Part shown: piece after piece, positions 1-11,180 of the stretch
How positions within the stretch are numbered: the stretch's first letter is position 1
Layout of the letters: every line of letters begins with the position of its first letter
Assembly (NCBI RefSeq): GCF_019279795.1
Contig: NC_056749.1
Location: forward strand, 570,019,085-570,083,084
Source: Protopterus annectens
Lineage: Eukaryota; Chordata; Ceratodontiformes; Protopteridae
Length of the DNA: 64,000 nt
Direction of reading: 5' to 3'
Notes under the pieces: model-generated
The model's input: only the letters and a program-made list of their open reading frames with translations
What the model was told of the DNA's origin: nothing
Database searches by the model: none
Program-made: the position numbers and the translations under genes

Positions 1-61
1 TCTCCTGCTAAGCCCCTGCTTACACTTATCAAGGGTGCCAGACCTTGTCAAAGGTTTTGGA

Positions 62-124
62 TGCATGGCTATGCTTAAAAAAGCCCTTTTTGTCATTAGC
101 CTAGTAAACAACTATGAACCTATA
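62..124 (+). repeat. CR1-type LINE 3' tail fragment
   Basis: The stretch carries the same 3' terminal signature as the longer CR1 copies: a 'tggctatgcttaaaaaagcc' block, then 'agcctagta', then octamer-like units 'aactatg' and 'aacctat'. The copies ending near 18572 and 38612 finish the same way. Only the last ~60 bases are present or recognisable, so it is a heavily 5'-truncated or eroded insertion. The preceding 60 bases may be more of it. Confidence 0.5.
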
Positions 125-207
125 CAGGATATGTAATACCATCCATAAGACATTTCAAAGAATTACCTGATCCAATAAGTTTTAAGAGTCACAAATTTAA
201 AAGGGAC

Positions 208-561
208 TTGACCACTAATTTTCAGGATATTGTGCAGGTTTTAGATACATCACACATACATCAGAATTTGGACTTAAAGACACTAAAGGCTATGGATCTA
301 GGTGATGGGGAAATCACTAAAGCAGGCATATTTCCTGTATATGGCGCTATTAAAGCTATTTGGGAATTACATATGTCAGCCAAGTTGCTGGAGTTACTGG
401 CTAATAGTGCCTCTGAGTCCATAAAAGGTATCAAATTGGAAATAACAATGACGCAACATGGTGGTCCTCCAGAAATCACATGGCCCTTGACTGAAAGTGT
501 CACAAAGCCAGTATATTCCAACCATATTACAGTAGTTAATAATGATGCGATTCATTTGTGA
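208..561 (+). pseudogene. Unrecognised 117-codon ORF of a retrocopy-like unit
   Basis: A 117-codon reading frame that I do not recognise. It has mixed hydrophilic and amphipathic composition with no signal peptide, membrane segment or cysteine cluster. The frame appears open upstream of the first Met (residues like FKRDLTTNFQ), so the true start may lie before 208 and the N-terminus may be lost. About 445 bases of non-coding sequence follow the stop, then AATAAA at 820 and 991 and an A-rich run at 1007-1024. This looks like the 3' end of a reverse-transcribed transcript: either a processed host gene or ORF1 of an unrecognised retroelement. The arrangement is seen; the retrocopy reading is inference. 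Confidence 0.35.
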
Positions 562-990
562 GGGAGCTACAGAAATAAGGGTAGGGAGCAAACTACAAAG
601 GAAAAAAGGGAATTGTTGGAACAATACATACATGGGAGGAATGAGGTTTAAAAGAAAGCAGGACTTAAATGATTGTGTAGGGTATAAGTGATGTATACTG
701 TTTGTAACAGAGTATGTTGGTATGGTTGTGATGTGAAATGCTTGCAGCTAGGTTTGTGTCAGTGTGGTTTGTTTTCATTTATATAAATGTGTGATTGCTT
801 ATGTTGTAATTGATGGTTTAATAAATATGTTTCTTGTTTACAAAAGGGTCAGAAATTGAATAATTTATGTAAAAGTTATATGATATACAAAATTATATGT
901 GAAGTATAGTGTTTGTTAATGTTAATTTGTTAATACAGTTTGATTACTTTTACATAAATGCAAATTTTCCTGTGTTACAAGTAATAATTC

Positions 991-1024
991 AATAAAGTGC
1001 TTACAGAAAAAAAAAAGAAAAAAG
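991..1024 (+). terminator. Polyadenylation signal and A-tract
   Basis: AATAAA at 991-996 is followed about 10 bases later by an 18-base A-rich run with two G interruptions. This is the classic end of an integrated poly(A)+ cDNA. An earlier AATAAA at 820 may be an alternative signal. Confidence 0.45.
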
Positions 1025-2699
1025 AAATTGGCCCCTGTTCAAGGGCTTCAGGGGACTGTAAGATTCAGGGCTTTACTTAAATGCTGTGTTAGACATAAGG
1101 TAGAATATAGACATATTAGTACAGACCTTGCGTAAGGCTGAATATGTAAAGTTAGGCCTATGTCTTCATTTTACACGTACAGTTTCAGAAAAAGGAAGTT
1201 CAGTAGAAGGGAAAATGTAACTTTTCTGGTTAAGCATGAGACATGCAGAAATAACAGCTCTCAAGATTAAACTACTGAATGTGTTTTCTGAAGGGAAAGT
1301 TGCAAGTGTGTGCATACAATGGAATGCTAGATCAAGATCAGGCAGTTAGGCACTGTTAGGCACCTGCTGTATAAGGCCTGGAAATCAAGGTTGAAGGGGT
1401 AGATACAGCTGCCAAAAGAAAGTTACTGAACAGAAGGCATATAATATATGTATGTTTAGGATAGAGCTCTTAGAATCTGGCTCAAGATTTGTTCAGATAG
1501 TGTTGAATTACCTTCATGCTTTCAGTTATCTGACATATTATGCTACTATACACCATTTGAATATGCTGCTGTGTGATTTTTATTTGCTGCTATTGTTCTA
1601 TTATTTTCTGCTGCTTAGTACAATAAACCACTATTATAAGCATTCTGGCGCAACAGAACTCTGATTTTCACCCTTCCAAATAGGAGCAGATGCCCCAAAT
1701 TAACAGCTACATCCACAGTCATTGCTTATTCTACAGTAAGAGTTAATCATGCTTAAGTCCATGCTTGGGGCTTCGTTCTTACTTACACATATCTGTTCTT
1801 AACACTATTCCTCTTCCAAATATGAAAACATCTTGCAAGCTTTCAGTAAAGTTCCACTTTTACCATTAAGAAAATGGGTACTTAACTGCTCTCAGCTGAA
1901 TGATGCACTTTTGCATTTAATAATTAAAGTACCATGACTGCTGGGGAGGTAACTACTTTAATTATTCACTTCCCCCAGATTCAATCCTCATTTACTTTCA
2001 CTGAACTGCTTGCCAGTTTCCCATTAAAAGTCAACTCTATTGCACCTTGTGCAGTTCCTTTATACCACAGTCTTCTGACTTTTCATGATTGATTGTTTGC
2101 ATGTGTAGAGTCATGTCTCCACCAGAGAGAATTTGCTAATGTTAAAGGACACCTAGTAATTTTGTAAATGCAAGAAAAAACTTTTGGCCACTCAGAACCC
2201 ATTGGCTGGGCCTCTTATGATTATGTGCTTGCAAATGTTTACTTCGTCTCCTGCTAAAAGCAGGTATGAATGGAAAAATAAACATCTAATTACTTTGCGA
2301 ATGCAAGGAAGACCTAAAATTTTTCATCATTTTGTCTCGTTTTTCAAACCTATTTACTACAAAAAAAATTGACCTTAGCTTAAACCAAGGACATTAATCT
2401 AGCCTTCCTCTACAAAAACAGATAGTTACTATCTTTTTTATCATATATTATCAATAACTTTAACACACTCCATCAGCCCAAGATCACAACATTAGATTAA
2501 CTTTAACCTGTTTCTTTTCAGCCTTTCTTGTTTTCTTACAGTGTAAACTCTGTATACATTTTAATTTAAAAAAGTATTTTCTTACTTTAATATCATTAGC
2601 ATATAAAGCTCTTCATACTTCAACAGTCAACATATCTCTGAATGCACACTAACTAGTACTGCTTCATAATATAACATACAGTTTATATCATGAATTTTA
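1025..2699. other. Intergenic, nothing recognised
   Basis: AT-rich sequence without a convincing coding frame. Around 1440-1680 there is an AATAAA (1621) followed by a short GC-richer end, faintly like an LTR R-U5 region, but no paired LTR, primer site or polypurine tract was found. Confidence 0.4.
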
Positions 2700-4060
2700 T
2701 ACATTCATAAAAAAAGCATTTTTACTTACAGTTACTTCTTCACTCCATTCAATGTCCTTATAAATATTAAAGACAAAGTAGGGCTTAAGCTTTAGAGTTC
2801 TTCCACAATTTAACACAGTCAACAAAGTGCAAGCGTTTTGCAGCCACGTATTCTTCCAGAACCAGAGTTCACAAGTCTAAACTATACCTAATGGGATTGA
2901 GGATTTATAGTTCTCCCATTTACTCACTAATTTCACATTGTTGATGGTGCTCTATTTGATCATCTTGACTTAACACCCATTTCTGGTTCAAAAAGGAGAC
3001 ACCATTGATTGATCTACTCCACTCCTGGGATTTTTTTTGGTCACTCAACAATTTTCCTTTGAAATAATGGAAATGGTTTCACTGGGAAATTCTCTCTGTG
3101 GGTTTTGTTATTGTCAGAAAACTGAGAAGCACAGTCCCATTCATTCTGATGACTTAGGCTTTGTCAAGTAAACCTTTTTACATTTTCAATTTAGCCTGTT
3201 ATGCATCCAACAAATATTTGGTCCTTCAGGATCAGGAAAAAAGATTCTAAAAGACAGCTAGATATAACTTGAATCTCGCATCTGCTGTTTCGTGGAATAA
3301 ACTTTTTACAAACATTCTCGTGTCCCCAATTACTAATAATTTTCCCTTCTGACACAGTTTTGTCAAGATCAGCATTACTGGTATCACTGACTCACTAGTA
3401 ATATAAGTTTTGGCTGCTTTCTTGTGTCTAGATTTGGAGCATACACATGCTGTGCTCTCTCTCAAGTTAACAAATCCTGATGTGGAATACCAGTCTAGCT
3501 CCTTAGCTGTAGCTTCATAAAGGCAATGCAGACTATTCCTTCCAATTTCTCTGACATAGTTATCCTCTCTGTGCTCTGTATTCTGACTGTACTATTTTAA
3601 ACAGTTCTTCTTAAGAAGTTTAATGTTGACTGTCTCCCTTCATTATCAGCTGCTAATTTCTGCAGTTTTTCAGCTCACTTGAATAGTAACTTAATGCTTC
3701 TATTTTGTCCAGCCTTTTGTTATTTGAATTTATACATTCCACCAGGGTCTCAATTATTTTAAACATTTTCCTCTAAATTACTGGAGGCCATATCCTGCAC
3801 TATGGCTGATACTACCGAACAGATGAAAGGTTCTTCCCAGGCAGAACTTTTTCTTCTACTTTTCTAGGTAATTTTATCTTACCTTCTACAAATTTCTTCT
3901 GCCCCAGCATCCAGGCAGTAGAATTACCAATCAGTAACTGAATTTTACCCAAATGCATATTTTTTAGTGGACTTTTAACAGTTTCTCAGTTTTCACACTC
4001 AATCAACCTGATGCTCAGTACACAGCCATCTACAACATTTAAAATAAAATCTTATGCCAA
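2700..4060 (-). pseudogene. L1/Tx1-like LINE, ORF1 region relic
   Basis: On the minus strand this segment aligns by eye, over more than a kilobase, with the 5' part of the L1/Tx1-like element at 41200-42760. Shared landmarks include 'cttccaatttctctg' and the stretch around 'ttggctgc..cttgtgtc..atttggagcatacacatg'. In the better copy this reads as the conserved ORF1 region: an ENLRF..LPE segment, then an ERAH segment with Arg/Lys-rich sequence, preceded by a coiled-coil-like N-terminal part. Stops and indels are frequent and no long frame survives. The elements' EN and RT are absent here, so this is an old partial copy. Homology to the second copy is seen; the ORF1 assignment rests on that copy. 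Confidence 0.6.
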
Positions 4061-4529
4061 CTGTACTATACTGCTCTTAGGAGGCAACCAAAATGTAAAT
4101 CTGCTCAAGGTGGAAGTGTAGGGTCCTGGATTAAGATTATACAGGCAAATGTGCCAGAGTTATTGCATGGAAGAAGTTGCAAAAGACAAGCAATTTTCAA
4201 AAGAAAGAGTACAGATATTAGGAACATGATCTATGAACAAGGAAAAAATTATAAATGAAAGAAAAAACAGGTCAGGTCACAACATTTATTCGGTACTACG
4301 GCAGTTTGGATAAAACAGCAGATCAGGCAAGAGTTTACATATTGAAACATGTTAACTGCTTGTTTAAGTAGTAATATGGGAAACAGATTAAACAAAATCA
4401 AAAAAGGTTTTTATAGGGATATGTGCAGGGTGGAAGACTGGACATGTTTGAACTAGTTAATGCTTTTTAAATTTTATGTAGGAAACTACAGAAAAAAGTC
4501 TGAGCACTTTATTCAGCTGCTTATATTTT
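4061..4529. other. Intergenic, nothing recognised
   Basis: A-rich spacer between the L1 relic and the 5' end of the first CR1 copy. No gene, repeat or terminal structure could be supported. Confidence 0.4.
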
Positions 4530-4812
4530 TCTAATTTGTGTTTCTTCCTACTACTCTGTTACTTCATCTTGCTTTTCTTCTTCCCGCTACTTGCTGCCTG
4601 TTCTCTAAAGTGTTCTATTGCATCTCTTCTGTTGCATTTATTACTGCTTGTTTATAGCCTGTCTAAACTGTTACATGTTATTCTTAAGTGTTATTGTAAG
4701 TTCTTAGTTTTGGTTTAAGCACTTGGGCTTTAGGCCCACCCCTTAGCTCTCCCTGGTCTTTCTCCCTCAGATTCAGACAAATAGGGATGGACAATTTCCT
4801 ACAGTTTCTCCT

Positions 4813-5658
4813 GCCAGTCTGGTTGATATGGGCATCCTGAGACAGTGTAGCAACTGACTCATGTACATGGACAACCATCCTACTACCACCTAGGAAAACA
4901 ATTTGTGAGAGATGCAATTACATTAGGAACCTGGAGTCCAAGCTGTCTCCCCCCTCAAGATAGTATACCTAGCACTGAAAAGGTTGTCAACACAATCACT
5001 ACACCTCAAATACCACCCACACCTACACAACACACACCTACATATGCAGAGGTCCTCCACATAAACATACCCAAACAAAGTAGACCTCAGAGGCAAAAAA
5101 CACATGCGATTTCCACAGCCCTCCACACCACATACCAAGCATAGTCCACACACCTATGCCTCACAACCAAGAAGGATTCCCCATAAACCCAACATATTAG
5201 CCATAGGAGACTCCATTGCGAGACACACAGATGTGCTTCTCACCAGGCTGGATAAGGAGAAAGTCATGGTTAATTGTCTGTCAGGTGTCAGAATCCACCA
5301 TATCATACACTCACTCAAGTCTCTCAACAACAGGTACTGTTATGACTCTGTCGTAGTCCGTGTTGGCATGAATGACTTGAGACATACCTCTCTGGACTAT
5401 ATGAAGAGAGACATGACTGAGCTCGCTGATTAAGTGTGCCAAGCAGGTATGTCCCTAGCCTTAAGCAGCATTCTGCCATCACCCAGAATAATGCCTCAAT
5501 ACAAACAGAAAACGATTGAATTAAACAATTTGCTTAGTTTCTGGTGTCATTCCAGGGGGGATCCAGGCTTGACAAACCATGATGCTTTGCCAGACATAGC
5601 CTGCATCTGTCTCACCTGGACTTCAGGCTTCTGGCAAAGGCTCTTGCCTCCCCTATAG
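4813..5658 (+). pseudogene. CR1 ORF1: cysteine motif plus SGNH esterase (copy A)
   Basis: The N-terminal part is the degenerate counterpart of the ORF1 of copies B-D: a GILRQC..C segment, a CERC pair, then a short predicted coiled coil, here with an in-frame stop. A basic linker (TYAEVLHINIPKQ) leads into an SGNH/GDSL hydrolase fold. Block I is AIGDSIARHTD, near 5195. Block II is the LSGV glycine and block III is GMNDL. In CR1 ORF1 proteins this esterase accompanies an RNA-binding module. A TAA at 5431 breaks the domain and the downstream frame carries on to 5658. The DxxH block is degraded, so the catalytic triad is incomplete. Confidence 0.75.
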
Positions 5659-5719
5659 TGCCTTTAGGAAAAGTGATGAGGTTAAAACTATCAACATAAA
5701 AATTTCAATAAAACACAAA

Positions 5720-6640
5720 TTAAAGGTCATGCTGCTAAATGCTAGGAGTCTAAACATGAAACTGCACTCATTGCAAGAATTCCTAACCCTGGAAAATGCT
5801 GACATCTGTGCAGTCACAGAAATCAGGTTCAAAGCTGCGGACAGCACCCCAGCCTTACCTGGTTACTCAACCTATCATACATTCAGATCCTAAACTGTGG
5901 GCAGTAAAGCCAAAGGAGGTGGAGTTTAAATATACATTAAAGACATACACACCTCCTGGCTGGTGAAACAGGATGACACACAGGAGACACTCCAGGTGCA
6001 GTTAACCATTGACAAGACCCCTATTCAAAACATAGCTAGCTACCGGCTCCCAAATCTGACTCAAGATAGCCAGTCCACTTTCTTGGATCTGTTTGAATCT
6101 ATCAAGATTCAACCCTTTACACAAATCCTGGGTGACTAACTTCCCAAATATAGACTGGAAGAACTACTCATGCCAGAGCACAAATGCTCAGAGATTCCTT
6201 GATTTTTTGTCAATGCAAATGCCTTGGAACAGCTAGTCAATACCTCCACAAGGGGTGATAATATCTTGGACTTGGTATTAACCAACATGAGTAACCTCTG
6301 CAGCATCCCTATAGTATCATCCTCCCTGGTAAGATCCAACCACAAAGCGGTCACTTTCAAAGTCACCATCTCCCCCAACCCATCTCTAGCTAGGATCAGA
6401 CATAAAAACTTCTCCAAAGCCGATTACAGCCTCCTCAGGGATGGTATAAACAGCTTCACAGTCCCCTCCCTCTCTGTAGGAACTAGCACCAATATCCAAA
6501 ACTGCACCAAAGCACTATACGAGCATTTATATAAATGCATGGAATCAGGCATACCCGACAGGACTAAATCATCCTCTGCAAGGAAGAGTAAAACCTGTCT
6601 GGTGGACAACTGCAATAAATAAACTCTATAACAAAAGGAA
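5720..6640 (+). pseudogene. CR1 ORF2 AP endonuclease domain (copy A)
   Basis: The frame starts with the APE block I sequence LLNARSLNMK near 5729. It continues with a degenerate ICAVTE block (ETW has become EIR), then IKDIHTS, and a late block reading LVRSNHKAV where SDH would be the family residues. The 132-codon frame 6224-6622 covers the C-terminal half and runs into the linker to RT (SGIPDRTK). In CR1 elements this nuclease nicks the target for target-primed reverse transcription. Several frameshifts and the lost ETW and SDH blocks make it inactive. Confidence 0.7.
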
Positions 6641-8540
6641 AAAAAATTGCTGTCCAGACCAAGAAGGAGCACGTAGGTGCCCAAATAAGAGCACTAGTGA
6701 AATCCTCCAAAGCAAACTTTGAGTTCTGATTGGCCACATCTGCTACAGACAATCATAAGGCCTTCTTCATATATGTCGACAACCTCAAGGGAAGCACCCA
6801 GATCTGTTCAAAACTGGTGGTCAAGGACACCACATATACAAATGCCATAGATATAGCAAACTTGATTCAGCAAAAACTTTACCCCTCTGTTCCCCCATTA
6901 GTAAATCAGGACACCCCTAGTACCTGCCCCCTTCCCCTTATATCTATGAAACAGGTAACCACTGCTCTCTCAAAGGCAAAAAATACCGCCTCCATGGGAC
7001 CTGATAACATCCCAGGCTGCATCCTATGTGAACTCAAGCAGGAACTTGCAGCACCACTAGGCACCCTATTCAACCAAAGCCTGAGTACTGGCTTCATCCC
7101 TGCTGAGTGGAGGACAGTCACTGTCATCCCTTTAGGAGCATCCACCAATTTGGGAAATTATAGACCCATCAGCCTAACTAGCCTGATCTGCAAGGCCATG
7201 GATCAGATTATCATGGACCTCATCATCAAGGACATTGGCAACTTCCAAACACTTGATCCCATGCAGTTTGGCTTCGTCAAAGGGAGGTTATGTCTACTAA
7301 ATTTGGTTGACTTCTTTGAGACAGTCACCAAAGCCACGGATGAGGGGAAGACTGTGCACACCACCTACCTTGACCTGGCCAAAGCTTTTGACACTATTCC
7401 CCACTCGGGCGTGACAGATAAACTCTCAACTAGACATCAATCCATATGTTATCAGATGGGTACCAAATTGGCTCAATGATAGGACCCACGCAGTCAAAAT
7501 AGGAGAAGCCACCTCAAGCACTAGACCAGTAAACAAGCGGCATACCTCAGGGTTCAGTCTTGGAGCCTCTGTTATTTGGGATATACTTTTCTGAGGTGCA
7601 GGCCAAAATCAGTGGGCTATGTCTGACCAAGTTTGCAGATGACTGCAAGCTGGGTACTATCATCAATTCCTCTAGTGATGTGGACATCCTCCAAGAGGGT
7701 CTCACTCAGACAAATGAATGGTGCCAGAAACATGGCCTCAACCTGAATACCAAAAAATGCATCATCCAATTTGGGGAGGGTGACATGCCCACAAATTATC
7801 ACATTAATAACATCCTAAGCACTCAATCAGTCGTGAGGGATTTGGTCATCCAGGTTGACAACAACCTGACTTTTCACCACCATGTTGGTTTCATTGTACG
7901 GAAAGCCTTCTACATGGCCCACCTCATAAGAAAGAATATCTCATCCAGGGACAAGGAGATCATAACATCCCTGTATTCTTCCCTTATAAGGCCTATTATT
8001 GAGTACAACACCCCTTTCGGCATGTACCTCGCAAAGCACATGCAGCAGCTGGAGAGACCACAGAGATTCCTCACCAGGAAAATCCAGGACCTCAAACATC
8101 TACCATACACAGACAGGCTAAAAGCTGTATCCCTCTACTCGGTTTCATGCAGACTCCTCAGAGGTAACCTCTGTCTGACATACAAGGTGTACACGGACCC
8201 CACCTTGATGGGACTGCTGCATATCCGCAAGTCAAATTCTACTTGAGTAACCCACATGCGCAGTCTCAACCTGGCCTGTGACATCAACAAGACTTGTTGG
8301 CTGCACAGATTTGTGTCCCAGACACTCCCCCATTTATAGACTAGACTCCTTCTCCACATCAAGCAGTGTACCACTTTATCCCTTTTTAAGCACAACCTGG
8401 ATAACGGGATGGCAAACAGAAAATATATCCCTGGGATTCCACCCATGTCCCTGCTGGACAGGGGCATTGTGTGCTGATTTGTCTAAACATGGGATAAACT
8501 CTTGGCTATGTGTACAAGGGCCTCGGGGCCAATAGCCTAG
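6640..8540 (+). pseudogene. CR1 ORF2 reverse transcriptase (copy A)
   Basis: Two good frames, 6730-7479 (249 codons) and 7560-8246 (228 codons), together cover a CR1-clade RT. Visible blocks are SMGPDNIPGCIL; the fingers region EWRTVTVIPL with NYRPISLTSL; the palm region TYLDLAKAFDTIPHSG; and the catalytic FADDCKLG box near 7640, where both aspartates are kept. A C-terminal LERPQRFLTRKI..L segment follows. A frameshift at about 7480-7560 falls between palm motif A and the VPQGSVLG motif. The 3' portion after 8246 is frame-broken but still matches the ends of the other copies. Confidence 0.85.
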
Positions 8541-8567
8541 TAACCTCCTATGAGTCAATGATCCCAG

Positions 8568-8936
8568 CTAGGTAGGCACCAACCATACATAAGGCAGGAC
8601 AGAAAATAAATATCAAAAGAATGGTAAGAGAAATGGGACCAAAAATAATAGTGGAGAGTATAAAGTAGCAATTAAAAGATGTAGTTTTAGGAAACATTAG
8701 ATGATTTAGCATAAAGATGTACTTTTTATTATTTTACAAGGTTGATGAAGACAGGAAATTATATCGCTGATAGTATTAAAGGGATAAGGGATTTTACAGA
8801 TCTAACTTTATATGGAATTATATATACAAATCATGCTATTATAAACTTTGATTTTAACGTCAAAATTAGTACAAAGCAAAAGAAGATATGAGACAAAGAT
8901 GGATACAATTCTTGGGGGATCACTGGTATATACATA
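8568..8936. other. Spacer between inverted CR1 copies
   Basis: AT-rich single-copy-looking DNA separating the 3' ends of copies A (+) and E (-). No feature was recognised. Confidence 0.45.
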
Positions 8937-10214
8937 GGTTGGTACTAGGCTATTGGCCCTAGGGCCTATACAAGCCTAGCCATAACATTGCCCTGTTAAT
9001 TTCTTCCCAGAATATTTACTTCCCTGGTCCCCTGTCTAGCAGGGCGACTGACGTGATCCCCGGGGTGAATTTCCTATCTCCCATGCAGTCGTCAAGGTTC
9101 CTTTTGAAGAGGGCCAAAGAGGCACTCAGCTTGACATGCATGGGCAGTCTATTCCAGAGTATGGGGAGTCCCTGGGTCAGAAACCTATCCCTACAGCATG
9201 TTTTGTTCATTGTGATGACCAGGTTTAGATCCCTGGAGCGTGTGGCTCTGAGGGATTGGGATTTCTTTAAGTGTAGCATGTCCAACAGCACTGGGTTTGA
9301 CATGGCCTTGTATGTTAAGCAGAGATCACCTCTGAGTAGGTGATATGTGACAGAGTATAGATGGAGTTTTTTTAGACTGTCAGCATAGGGCATCTGCTTT
9401 AGGTCTGTGATTCTTTTAGTGATGTATTTCTGTGGCCTTTCCAGGTGTCTTGTGAGTTGCATACCAAACGGGGCATTGTACTCTATAATGGGGGGTCTAA
9501 TGAGGGATGAGTACAGTGGGACAATGATCTCCTTTTTTCTGGATGAAAAGCCCTTAGTGATGAGGTGTGCCGCATAGAAGGATTTCCTGACTGTTGTGGC
9601 TATGTGGTTATCTAAGGAAGAGACCACTGTCCACCTGTGTCCCTAAGTCCCTTATCACACTTTCAGTATTTAGTATACTGCCACTTATGTCTTAATTAAT
9701 GGGTACTTGGCTTTTCCCAAGGGGGATAACTATACATTTCTTGCCATTGAGCTTGGTCCCATGGCTCCGGCACCAAGTATCTGTTTCTGTAAGGCCCTTT
9801 TGTAGAATAGCCACATAATTTGGGGATTCAATAATGGCTCCCAGTTTGCAGTCATCTGCAAACTTTGTTAGCCAGAGTCCCTTAGTGCTGGCCTGTACTT
9901 TAGAGAAGTAGATGCCAAACAAGACTGATCCCAGGACTGAACCCTGAGGTACTCCGCTTGTCACTTGTCTGGAGCTGGAATTTGAGTCGGCTATTTTTAC
10001 ATTGTGGGTTCTGTCAGTAAGCCAGTTGGCAACCCATCGAGTGATGTAGGGATTAATGCCCAGTTTAGTAAGTTTATCTAAGATTCCAAAGTGGGGGGTG
10101 GTGGCAAAGGCCTTGGCGAGGGCCAGATAAGCTGTGTGGACCTGCCTTACCCTCATCCACGGCTCTGGAGACTGATTCGAAAAAGTCAATCAGGTTGAGG
10201 AGACAAGACTGTCT
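8937..10214 (-). mobile_element. CR1-clade LINE, copy E, 5'-truncated
   Basis: On the minus strand the copy ends in the tail 'agcctagtaccaacctatg' near 8937 and is cut off at its 5' side near 10214, inside the RT palm. Only about 1.28 kb of the 3' part was inserted, as expected for abortive target-primed reverse transcription. It resembles copy D most closely in wording of both RT and tail, so it belongs to the D-type subfamily rather than that of A. Confidence 0.85.
9016..10189 (-). pseudogene. CR1 RT C-terminal two-thirds (copy E)
   Basis: Two minus-strand frames, 10189-9692 (165 codons) and 9627-9016 (203 codons), contain RT motif A (AYLALAKAFATTPHFG, with its catalytic aspartate replaced by alanine), VPQGSVLG, and the intact catalytic FADDCKLG box. 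They continue into the thumb and C-terminus (LYSSLIRP, LERPQKYITKRI, LWNRLPMHV, LDDWMGD-type ending). A frameshift of a few bases near 9640 separates them. The upstream EN, fingers and ORF1 are missing. Confidence 0.82.
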
Positions 10215-10495
10215 CTTTTTAAGAGATGAGAATTTTGGGGGCTTGCGTGAACATTAAAAAAAATGGCCAAGTTAACTTCAAAATTTCGAATGACTATATG
10301 ATTTCATAAGATACATGTGCAATGAATGTAAAATAGGAGAACATAACATTTTAATTTCTGTTACGGAAAAATGGGGGAGACCGGTAAAGCTGTTTTGTAC
10401 TAATGCACTTGCATATACAGAAAATACATTTAAGAAATGCATACATCTTGTAAAATTTTCATTGAAAAGTCGGATCTATTTTAATGTTCTCATTT
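10215..10495. other. Flank of the gypsy-like element, nothing recognised
   Basis: AT-rich sequence with one 60-codon frame (10315-10497) lacking any family signature. It appears to be the pre-insertion target DNA of the LTR element. Confidence 0.4.
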
Positions 10496-10500
10496 GATGG

Positions 10501-10650
10501 TGTGAAGATTGGGGAAAGATGAGTGAGGGCTGCCAGCCTAGTCAAATAGAATTTGATACATAATTCTATAATTTGTATAAATAAATAAATGTAAAATACA
10601 GGCTTGTGTTCTTAAATGAAAGAAAGCACTGTAAAATGTGAACTTAAAGT
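10501..10650 (+). repeat. 5' LTR remnant of the gypsy-like element
   Basis: About 150 bases match the first 150 bases of the 3' LTR (20940 onward), including 'tcaaatagaatttgatacat' and 'acaggcttgtgttcttaa'. Similarity stops abruptly near 10650, where sequence upstream of integrase begins. The rest of the LTR and the gag-protease region were lost in one deletion. Confidence 0.85.
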
Positions 10651-10689
10651 GAGGCACCACTGTCACAGGATGCCAGACTTCTTGTGGAA

Positions 10690-11180
10690 GTGAAGCTGGG
10701 AAGAGTTACAAGTAGGGAGTTGAGACAGGTTCAGCTCTCAGACCCTACATTGCAAGGCCTGAGGCAGGTAGCTAGGGAGGTACCTGATTCTCAAGGGAAG
10801 GGGGAATCTGTATACTGGGACAATGGGTTACTATACAGAGAATAGACCCCTGAGGGAGGGCTAGAAGGTGAAAGAGTACAGCAATTGGTAGTGCCTAGAG
10901 CTTACCGTCTGACACTTCGTCAATGCCCATGATATTCCCTTTGCAGGTCATATGGGCATAAAATGTACAAAGAGGCATATTATGCAAAACTTCTACTGGC
11001 CTGGAATTTCCAGAGATGGAACAGGGTACTGCAGGACCCATGAGCAGTGCCAAAATGTAGTCAAGGCAGGAGACAAAGTGAGAGCTCCTTTGATGCCTTT
11101 GCCTGTGACTGAGCCATTTCAGAGGGCAACTATGGATATTGTGGGTCCTCTGAGTACCCCAAGTTCCACAGGGAGAAAAA
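10690..11180 (+). pseudogene. Gypsy integrase N-terminal part (zinc finger and start of core)
   Basis: The frame begins with a typical pre-integrase segment (LSDPTLQGLRQVA, with YWDNGLLYR further on). It enters an HHCC zinc-binding module: the first His lies in AGHMG, the second is in the TKRHIMQNFYWPG region, and the Cys pair is in YCRTHEQC. The first catalytic aspartate is in ATMDIVGP near 11130. Integrase inserts the cDNA into host DNA. The frame has a stop at about 10842 and a frameshift near 10920. It is cut off at 11180 after TGRK by the CR1 insertion and resumes at 18573. Confidence 0.82.

Larger units (their letters stand above)
4530..8567 (+). mobile_element. CR1-clade LINE, copy A, nearly full length
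   Basis: The order is 5' UTR, ORF1 (cysteine motif then SGNH esterase), AP endonuclease, reverse transcriptase, and a short 3' end finishing 'aatagcctagtaacctcctatg'. The 5' UTR is shared with copy B: 'gtttcttcctac' near 4540 and 'ggtttaagcacttgggctt' near 4714 match 13550 and 13644. Copy A lacks the 300-bp monomers present upstream of copy B. Multiple stops and frameshifts make it dead. The CR1 call rests on the esterase ORF1, the FADDCKLG-type RT box and the octameric 3' end. Confidence 0.88.

Noticed and set aside
1440..1680. Possible LTR R-U5 (AATAAA followed by a short GC-richer end)
   Set aside because: No second LTR, primer binding site or polypurine tract found.
4536..4718. 60-codon Leu/Phe/Cys-rich frame
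   Set aside because: Translation of pyrimidine-rich CR1 5' UTR; not kept in copy B.
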